From: Candidatus Zixiibacteriota bacterium
GTDB taxonomy: Bacteria; Zixibacteria; MSB-5A5; JAABVY01
DNA length: 5,304 bases
Assembly: GCA_011777135.1 (NCBI GenBank)
Contig: JAABVY010000083.1
Coordinates: 10,283 to 15,586, forward strand
Direction of reading: 5' to 3'
Shown here: piece by piece, positions 1 through 3,957 of the stretch
How positions within the stretch are numbered: position 1 is the first letter of the stretch
How the letters are laid out: each line of letters starts with the position of its first letter
The notes under the pieces: model-generated
Database searches by the model: none
What the model was told of the DNA's origin: nothing
What the model saw: the letters and a program-made list of their open reading frames with translations, nothing else
Position numbers and translations under genes: made by a program

Positions 1-174
1 GTCCTCATCACTGCCGGTAAAGACGATCAGGATTTCTATCCAATTGCGGAACTGGCACGGGTTGAACTGCCGAATTCGAAGTTCATCGAATTCGAATCCG
101 GGCATTTAGTATCATTTGAAAAGCCGGATGAGTTCAATAATATCTTTTTGAAATTTATCCAGGAAATCAGCTGA
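1..174 (+). CDS. Alpha/beta-hydrolase fold protein, C-terminal fragment (5' end outside window)
   Basis: Frame 1 is open from the first base to a TGA at 172-174 and gives 57 residues. The fragment reads like the last two strands and final helix of an alpha/beta-hydrolase. It begins with a hydrophobic strand and then GKDD (residues 6-9), the usual G-x-x-D turn that holds the acidic member of the catalytic triad, probably Asp9. An amphipathic stretch with PNSKFIEF follows, then SGHLVSFEKPDEF (33-45), the classic 'GH-hydrophobic-EKP-x-x-(F/V)' signature with the catalytic His at 35. The final helix ends at the usual distance. The nucleophile elbow and substrate-determining cap are outside the window, so the substrate (ester, lipid, peroxide or other) cannot be told. 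It converges on the gene at 257-1093, with 82 bases between the stop codons. Fold call is strong; specific function unknown. Confidence 0.85.
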   Translation, partial: VLITAGKDDQDFYPIAELARVELPNSKFIEFESGHLVSFEKPDEFNNIFLKFIQEIS

Positions 175-200
175 TCAAACCATGTCCACTTCAAGTTCCG

Positions 201-238
201 TCAGATCCTGATTCGCCCTTGGGCGGATTGTGATCTGA
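201..238 (+). terminator. Long stem-loop between convergent genes, possible transcription terminator
   Basis: The left arm 202-218 and right arm 221-237 are each 17 bases and pair at 16 of 17 positions (13 Watson-Crick, 3 G-T wobbles, one C/T mismatch at 208/231). A further T-A pair closes the base at 201/238. The apex is CTTG, a compact, stable tetraloop. The three wobbles are G-U only in RNA copied as the + strand; the other strand would have A-C mismatches, which favours action on the hydrolase transcript. No T-run follows on either side, so this is not a textbook intrinsic terminator. It may be a 3'-end stabiliser, a weak bidirectional terminator, or one copy of a dispersed palindromic repeat. 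Confidence 0.45.
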
Positions 239-256
239 AAGAATAGTCCGACAGCC

Positions 257-1093
257 TCAGAGACTGATCCGCATCCCATCATAAGTAAACTCAATTGGAT
301 AATATTGATATTTTATCGCCGGCAGGGAACGCAGGTTGCGGTAGGACATGCCGAAATCCTCTTCGATATGAGTGATCAGAATCTTATAAGCACGCATCTG
401 CTCAGCAGTTTCAAGCATTCTTTCGAAACTGATACTGCTTGATGTGATTTCTTTATTCACTATCTCTCTTCGAAAGACGGTCTTGTCCTCCCAGAAATAG
501 CAGGGCACGACCAGCAGGTCGGCGTCAAACGCCTCGCTTATCGGTTTGAATTGATCGGATCGTGAAGGCAGATAAACAATCTTATGGGCGCCGTCATAAA
601 TTACAAAGTAATAACCGTCATCGCCATCTAACTTGACTGGCAGGACATTAATATTACCAATGCCCATAATTTCGCAGTCATGCATCTCGATCAGGTTTAT
701 TATGCAAAAATCATTGCGGTATTTTTTCAGTTTTTTATAGAAATAATTATTTTCGTCTTTCAGTGCGGGAATGTAGACGTTGATGGCTTCCCAGATTGGA
801 TTATCAATCACAGAATCATAATTGAGATTCTCTATTACACGCACCCCGCCGGCGCATTCCGGCTTCCAGTTGGGGATAATCAGGTTCTCGACTAAATCGA
901 TCTCCTCGCGGTTGAGCTGGTGGCGGATATCCTCGGGCATACCAATCAGGAGCGATTCATTGAATAAAAACATGGCCGGGCCGCTTCTTGAATACGGTAT
1001 CCCTCGTTTACGTGCCTCCCGGCAGACACGGCACTGGCACCCCGGCCTCGGTGGCGGATTAATCCCACCCGAACCTAAAATACTAATCTCCAT
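257..1093 (-). CDS. PhnP-like metallo-beta-lactamase-fold protein lacking the catalytic metal motif (probable pseudoenzyme)
   Basis: A 278-residue protein with the overall plan of PhnP-like MBL-fold hydrolases. The N-terminal strand MEISILGSGG (1-10) is the expected first strand and supports this start. It is followed by GCQCRVC (Cys19, Cys21, Cys24), the cysteine triad that holds a structural zinc in PhnP, and by RSGPAMFLF (36-44). The hallmark H-x-H-x-D-H loop should lie at about 74-80. Relatives as I remember them read roughly SHWHPDH; here it is PNWKPEC, so both histidines of HxH, the Asp and the last His are all replaced (Asn75, Lys77, Glu79, Cys80). A strand end usually 'LID' reads LIG (49-51), and the later 'PCD'-type ligand site reads PSR (176-178). 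The last motif, ILITHIEED (238-246, His242), is retained. The frame is intact, with no frameshift or premature stop, so the loss looks selected rather than decay. A ligand-binding or structural role is inferred; catalysis by the usual two-metal mechanism seems unlikely. Confidence 0.8.
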   Translation of the reverse strand: MEISILGSGGINPPPRPGCQCRVCREARKRGIPYSRSGPAMFLFNESLLIGMPEDIRHQLNREEIDLVENLIIPNWKPECAGGVRVIENLNYDSVIDNPIWEAINVYIPALKDENNYFYKKLKKYRNDFCIINLIEMHDCEIMGIGNINVLPVKLDGDDGYYFVIYDGAHKIVYLPSRSDQFKPISEAFDADLLVVPCYFWEDKTVFRREIVNKEITSSSISFERMLETAEQMRAYKILITHIEEDFGMSYRNLRSLPAIKYQYYPIEFTYDGMRISL

Positions 1094-1099
1094 ATGATG

Positions 1100-1129
1100 A
1101 TTAAAACCTTTAAACAGAGCCTATGTCAA
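1100..1129 (-). promoter_or_regulatory. Sigma-70-type promoter for the MBL-fold gene, placed for a leaderless mRNA
   Basis: On the minus strand a perfect TTGACA (1129-1124) is followed by 18 bases and TTTAAT (1105-1100, five of six matches to TATAAT). Only six bases separate the -10 box from the ATG at 1093, so standard geometry puts transcription start at or within a base or two of the A of the start codon. The only Shine-Dalgarno-like string, AAAGG, lies 13 bases before the ATG inside the promoter spacer and would not be in the transcript. Prediction from sequence only. Confidence 0.5.
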
Positions 1130-1185
1130 GATCAAAGTGAGGATTTAGTACAGAATGGCATGAAGTTGGATCGCTTTTTATTATA

Positions 1186-1203
1186 GTTGAAACTCTCTTC
1201 AAC
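1186..1203. repeat. Small inverted repeat over the -35 region, possible operator
   Basis: GTTGAA (1186-1191) and TTCAAC (1198-1203) are perfect inverted copies separated by six bases. The left half overlaps the predicted -35 box of the channel gene and the right half lies in its spacer, which is where a dimeric repressor would block polymerase. A match this short can occur by chance, and no regulator gene is seen nearby. Confidence 0.25.
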
Positions 1204-1215
1204 AAAAACTATATT
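1187..1215 (+). promoter_or_regulatory. Sigma-70-type promoter for the potassium channel gene
   Basis: TTGAAA (1187-1192), a 17-base spacer and TATATT (1210-1215) each match consensus at five of six positions with ideal spacing. The predicted start is near 1222, giving a leader of about 48 bases that contains the ribosome-binding site at 1255-1260. It diverges from the minus-strand promoter at 1100-1129; about 57 bases lie between the two -35 boxes. Confidence 0.5.
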
Positions 1216-1254
1216 AACGGATCAGAAATAAATCTGGCCAACATTCTAATATTC

Positions 1255-1260
1255 GAGGTG
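1255..1260 (+). promoter_or_regulatory. Ribosome-binding site of the potassium channel gene
   Basis: GAGGTG lies nine bases before the ATG at 1270 and is a good match to the 16S 3' end complement. It fixes that ATG as the start of the full-length channel. Confidence 0.7.
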
Positions 1261-1269
1261 TGAGCGGAT

Positions 1270-2280
1270 ATGGCCCAGAAGCCCGAACGACAGCTGAAAA
1301 TAGTGCTGATGATGATTATCTTCGTCATAATCGCGGGTACTATCGGATATATGCTCCTCACCGACAAGGGACTCCTTGATTCACTTTATATGACAATAAT
1401 ATCGATAACCACCGTCGGTTACCGGGAAGTCTTCGAGATCACCCCGCAGCTCGAAATCTTCACCATGATTCTGATTTTATCCGGCGTGGCAACCATATTT
1501 TATGGTATCACTGTGCTCATGCAGATGGTGGTGGAGGGCCAGATCGCAACTATTTTAGGAAGGAGACGAATGGAGAAAGACGTAAAAAAGCTCAAGAACC
1601 ATTATATCCTGGCCGGTTTTGGCCGGGTCGGGCAGATAGTCTATAATGAATTCGAAAAAAGCGGAAAGCCTTTCGTCGTGATTGAAAGCGATGCCGAGAT
1701 GATAAACATACTGCAGGATAAAGGCGGCCTTTACATAGAGGGAAATTCCACCGAGGACGAGGTCTTGCACCAGGCCGGAATTGAAAAGGCTGTGGGACTT
1801 GTATCCACTATTCCCTCCGAGGCCGATAATGTCTACCTCGCACTTTCCGCGCGACAGCTGAATCCCGACCTCAAAATAATCGCACGCGCCGACAGCCCCG
1901 ATGCCGAAAAGAAACTCTACCGTGCTGGAGCAGATCGAGTCATCTGCCCCTACGAACTGGGCGGTATGCGTATGGCTCTCTCGATCATCCGTCCCAATGT
2001 CGTCGATTTCATGGAACTTGAATCGGCCGGCGCCGAGGCGGAGATATCGATCGAGGAGGTCATTGTGCCAGAAAACTCCAGCCTCGACGGCGTCACGCTG
2101 AAGGACTCCGATTTAAAGAATAAGCTGGATATAATGGTGGTGGCAATTAAGAAGCCCGACAAGACCATTTACTTCAATCCCAGCGCTAACACCAATATCG
2201 AGGTCGGCGATATCCTTGTCCTGATCGGACGCAAGAGTAATCTTGCCAAGCTGGATTTGATGACTGAGAATAATAAATAG
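1270..2280 (+). CDS. Two-helix potassium channel with cytosolic RCK (TrkA-N/TrkA-C) module, MthK-like
   Basis: A 336-residue inner-membrane channel subunit, expected to tetramerise and pass K+ under control of a ligand sensed by its cytosolic ring. A first membrane helix spans about 9-30. A pore helix follows (about 36-46), then the selectivity filter TTVGYRE (47-53), and the inner helix (about 62-88) with a possible glycine hinge at Gly72. There is no voltage sensor. A charged linker (98-108) leads to an RCK N domain, a Rossmann fold with GFGRVG (116-121) and an acidic strand end at VVIESD (136-141), typical of NAD(H)/nucleotide sites. An RCK C (TrkA-C) domain covers about 253-333. Length matches MthK, which is of similar size. 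The filter has Arg52 where K+ channels normally carry the last Gly of TVGYG; I recall TVGYRE-type filters in other bacterial channels but cannot verify this here. It is divergent from the MBL-fold gene and converges on trmO with three bases between stops. Confidence 0.93.
   Translation: MAQKPERQLKIVLMMIIFVIIAGTIGYMLLTDKGLLDSLYMTIISITTVGYREVFEITPQLEIFTMILILSGVATIFYGITVLMQMVVEGQIATILGRRRMEKDVKKLKNHYILAGFGRVGQIVYNEFEKSGKPFVVIESDAEMINILQDKGGLYIEGNSTEDEVLHQAGIEKAVGLVSTIPSEADNVYLALSARQLNPDLKIIARADSPDAEKKLYRAGADRVICPYELGGMRMALSIIRPNVVDFMELESAGAEAEISIEEVIVPENSSLDGVTLKDSDLKNKLDIMVVAIKKPDKTIYFNPSANTNIEVGDILVLIGRKSNLAKLDLMTENNK
1557..1572 (+). promoter_or_regulatory. Internal ribosome-binding site and start codon for a free RCK subunit
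   Basis: Within the channel gene, AGGAAGGAG (1557-1565) stands four bases before an in-frame ATG at 1570-1572 (Met101), exactly between the inner helix and the RCK domain. Starting here would give a soluble RCK protein of 236 residues. MthK from Methanothermobacter is known to make such a free RCK subunit from an internal Met at the equivalent place (Met107), and its gating ring uses both forms. The Shine-Dalgarno is written with AGG and AGA arginine codons, which are the only AGR codons among the gene's 13 arginines. Confidence 0.55.
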
Positions 2281-2298
2281 GGCTTATTTTTTCTTCTC
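2266..2298. terminator. AT-rich stem-loop across the two convergent stop codons, possible shared terminator
   Basis: The arms 2266-2279 and 2285-2298 pair at 12 of 14 positions (mismatches at 2271/2293 and 2274/2290) around a five-base loop that holds parts of both stop codons. The right arm has a run of six T (2287-2292), so on + the T-run lies within the stem rather than after it. With only three bases between the convergent genes, this is the only candidate terminator in the junction. Much of the pairing follows from Asn/Lys-rich protein ends, so it may be incidental. Confidence 0.3.
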
Positions 2299-2727
2299 CA
2301 GCCAGCCTCGTTTGACCTCACCCAGGGTCTCCGGCGGCAGAAGATATGGCTTGATATCCAGAAGCGGTGTACCGTCAACCATATCCGGATCCTCAATATA
2401 AAGCGTGGTCCCCTCAATCTCTTTCAGCTTCACAACTGTCAATCCGATGGGATTGGGACGTTTGGGTGAACGGGTGGCGAAGACTCCATGCTGCTCGTCA
2501 TCATGTGGAGGTGATGCGATCAGTTCATACCCCTCGGATTCATGAAACACCCATACCAGTATAAGATGTGAAAAGCCGTCAAGATCCATGAGGCCATCCC
2601 TGTACTCGGGTTGGAGTTCGATATATGCTTTTACGCCCTTGCCGTGATAATCTCCCTTAGGGCAGTTCTCGGTGGTTTTATATGGCGTATGGATTATACC
2701 TATGGGCTTCAATGTAAACCTATCCAT
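2284..2727 (-). CDS. trmO: TrmO-type tRNA (N6-threonylcarbamoyladenosine-37-N6)-methyltransferase, compact TsaA-domain form
   Basis: A 147-residue protein of the TsaA/UPF0066 beta-barrel family. In E. coli, TrmO uses S-adenosylmethionine to methylate the t6A base next to the anticodon of certain threonine tRNAs (m6t6A37). Visible family marks are the opening strand with IGIIHTPY (9-16), FSHLILVWVFHES (52-64), the core motif GVFATRSPKRPNPIG (81-95) and DGTPLLDIKPYL (118-129). It consists of this core only, ending soon after with a basic tail; E. coli TrmO is about 235 residues because of an extra C-terminal domain, while archaeal members are short like this one. An AAGGA ribosome site at 2738-2734, six bases from the ATG, supports the start. 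It lies 20 bases downstream of selD on the same strand, so the two are probably cotranscribed. The family call is firm; the exact tRNA substrate is inferred. Confidence 0.88.
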   Translation of the reverse strand: MDRFTLKPIGIIHTPYKTTENCPKGDYHGKGVKAYIELQPEYRDGLMDLDGFSHLILVWVFHESEGYELIASPPHDDEQHGVFATRSPKRPNPIGLTVVKLKEIEGTTLYIEDPDMVDGTPLLDIKPYLLPPETLGEVKRGWLEKKK

Positions 2728-2733
2728 GGCAAA

Positions 2734-2738
2734 TCCTT
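2734..2738 (-). promoter_or_regulatory. Ribosome-binding site of trmO
   Basis: AAGGA on the minus strand lies six bases before the trmO ATG at 2727, within the 20-base gap after the selD stop. It indicates independent translation of trmO from a selD-trmO message. Confidence 0.6.
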
Positions 2739-2747
2739 GTTTAGGGT

Positions 2748-3797
2748 TTAGTGGATTTCTATATAATGAGCCTGTTTCTCTTTGACTTCCCCTACAATGG
2801 CGGCCGTCTCTATAGCTGATGAGCGCAGCTCCTCCAGCATCTGTTTCGCATTTCCCGGCGGAGCGGAAATCAAAAGCCCGCCCGAGGTCTGCGGATCATA
2901 GAAAACAGTTCCAAGATCCTGATCGAGATCACCCTTGATATCGACATCTTTCTCGAAGACTTTACGGTTGTCATTCAAACCGCCCGGTATCCAGCCTTTG
3001 GCATAACCCAGCACATTCGGAATCAAGGGCACACTCTGTGACTGCAATTTGAAGCTGACATTGGAGGCCCGCGCCATCTCAATCATGTGGCCAATCAGGC
3101 CGAATCCGGTAATATCAGTGGCGGCATTGGCTTTATATTTTACCATAACCTCAGCCGCGGTACGATTCAACTCGCACATCTGATCCATGATAAACTCAAT
3201 ATCGGCTTTGTCGGCCTGATTATTCTTGAGGGCGGTGGAAATAATTCCCGTTCCCAGCGGCTTGGTCAGAATCAGAAGGTCGCCGGGCCTGGCGTTGGCA
3301 TTGGTCTTTATATCCTTGATCAGGATTCTGCCTGTAATCGCCACGCCGTACTTCAGTTCCTTGTCCTTGACCGTATGCCCGCCAATAATAATTGCTCCAG
3401 CCTCCTGCACTTTATCCTGCCCGCCTCTGAGGATATCGGTCAGCAAGCAATGCGGCATTTCGGCCGGAAAACAGGCAATATTAAGTCCGATAAGCGGCTT
3501 CCCGCCCATGGCATAAATATCCGAAAGCGCATTTGCAGCAGCAATTTGCCCGAAGCGGTAGGGATCATCGACAATCGGAGGGAAAAAGTCGGTGGTCATA
3601 ATCAGCGCCTCGGTCTCGGAAATTCGATATACCCCGGCGTCATCTGCTGTGGACGATCCTACCAGCAGATTTTCATCATTGATCTGGGGCAAAGCCCCTA
3701 TGATCTGGCTGAGTGCACCTGCACCGAGCTTGGAAGCTCAACCGGCACAGGAGACTTTCTCGGTTAACCTGAATATTTCGTCTTTCGAGTAATTCAT
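2748..3797 (-). CDS. selD: Selenophosphate synthetase (selenide, water dikinase), a selenoprotein with Sec20 encoded by TGA
   Basis: SelD makes selenophosphate from selenide and ATP, the selenium donor for selenocysteine and selenouridine synthesis. The uninterrupted frame begins only at a TTG (3692) that is really Leu36. Reading on upstream crosses one in-frame TGA (3738-3740) and reaches an ATG at 3797. This restores 349 residues, against 347 in E. coli SelD. The restored N-terminus contains SCAGUASKLGAGAL (16-29). Sec20-x-x-Lys23 aligns with the catalytic Cys17-x-x-Lys20 of E. coli SelD, and Cys17 here forms a C-x-x-U pair with Sec20. Downstream are TADDAGVY (50-57), TTDFFPPIVDDPYRFG (68-83) with ATP/Mg aspartates, NALSDIYAMGGKP (89-101), GGHTVKD (139-145), TDITGFGLIGH (227-237), WIPGGLNDNR (269-278) and DPQTSGGLL (301-309), all family hallmarks. 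A SECIS-like hairpin follows the TGA. A second in-frame ATG lies at 3812 but falls upstream of the predicted transcription start, so 3797 is preferred. No clear Shine-Dalgarno precedes either ATG. trmO follows after 20 bases. Confidence 0.93.
3708..3729 (-). promoter_or_regulatory. Bacterial SECIS element within selD
   Basis: On the minus strand, GGTGC (3725-3721) pairs with GCACT (3716-3712) around an AGGT loop (3720-3717). A C/C mismatch and three more pairs (3729-3727 with 3710-3708) extend the stem. The loop begins 17 bases after the TGA. The E. coli fdhF SECIS core, as I remember it (GGUUGCAGGUCUGCACC), shares the GCAGGU and GCAC elements, and in both genes GGU is the seventh codon after TGA. 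The bulged U that SelB reads in fdhF is not obvious here. The expected reader is SelB, encoded elsewhere. Confidence 0.8.
3738..3740 (-). other. Selenocysteine codon (in-frame TGA, Sec20 of SelD)
   Basis: This is the only stop-like codon between ATG 3797 and the TAA at 2750-2748 in the selD frame. It falls exactly at the position that is Cys or Sec in SelD enzymes, with conserved Lys three residues later. Protein similarity continues on both sides without any shift of frame, which argues against a mutation or sequencing error. Confidence 0.9.
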
Positions 3798-3814
3798 ATG
3801 AAACTTAAACATCG

Positions 3815-3843
3815 ATTCTAATATAATTGTTCTAAGAGGTCAA
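3815..3843 (-). promoter_or_regulatory. Sigma-70-type promoter for selD-trmO
   Basis: On the minus strand, TTGACC (3843-3838), a 17-base spacer and TAGAAT (3820-3815) each match consensus at five of six positions. The predicted transcription start is near 3808, leaving a leader of only about 11 bases before the ATG at 3797 and excluding the in-frame ATG at 3812. No Shine-Dalgarno is visible in that leader. Confidence 0.5.
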
Positions 3844-3876
3844 GAAACAAATAATCGGCCATTCTGCCATATACGC

Positions 3877-3904
3877 TTGTTTTTTGCAAGTTTTGTGCTA
3901 AATT
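3877..3904 (+). promoter_or_regulatory. Possible weak promoter for the efflux adaptor gene
   Basis: TTGTTT (3877-3882), a 16-base spacer and an extended -10 of the form TGC-TAAATT (3896-3904) are the best + strand candidate between selD and the adaptor gene. Matches are only four of six in each box, so this is tentative. It would give a leader of nearly 50 bases. Confidence 0.25.
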
Positions 3905-3947
3905 GAGTGTCTAATTTTTCATGATGGCAGCGTGATGCCGGTTATAT

Positions 3948-3951
3948 GGAG
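3948..3951 (+). promoter_or_regulatory. Ribosome-binding site deciding the adaptor start
   Basis: GGAG lies six bases before the ATG at 3958. The upstream in-frame ATG at 3946 has no Shine-Dalgarno and overlaps this site, so translation most likely begins at 3958. That places two lysines directly before the membrane anchor, as is usual. Confidence 0.65.
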
Positions 3952-3957
3952 TTTAGA

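Noticed and set aside
172..246. TGA of the alpha/beta-hydrolase as another Sec codon, since the frame stays open to TAG at 244-246 and a hairpin follows
   Set aside because: The protein ends naturally after its last helix, the extension resembles no protein I know, and the hairpin apex is about 45 bases from the TGA, too far for a bacterial SECIS.
189..259. TGA of the MBL-fold gene as a readthrough codon, since an open frame follows on the minus strand
   Set aside because: The protein ends at the usual family C-terminus and the extension is low-complexity read across an intergenic hairpin. No suitably spaced SECIS-like loop is present.
3690..3692. TTG as the start codon of a 314-residue SelD
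   Set aside because: It would remove the conserved N-terminal active-site loop. The same frame continues upstream with clear SelD similarity through one TGA, and the TTG encodes Leu36.
3731..3739. Perfect GAGCTT/AAGCTC palindrome starting inside the selD TGA as the SECIS
   Set aside because: Its two- to four-base loop lies only a few bases after the TGA and lacks the GG/GU apex. The hairpin at 3708-3729 has the right distance and loop and competes for some of the same bases.
3087..3767. 226-residue plus-strand open frame opposite selD
   Set aside because: It is the complement shadow of selD codons. It has no recognisable domain or ribosome site and lies entirely within the conserved gene.
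3946..3957. ATG at 3946 as the adaptor start
   Set aside because: It has no ribosome site, and the GGAG that serves ATG 3958 lies directly behind it. The four extra residues are not typical before a membrane anchor.
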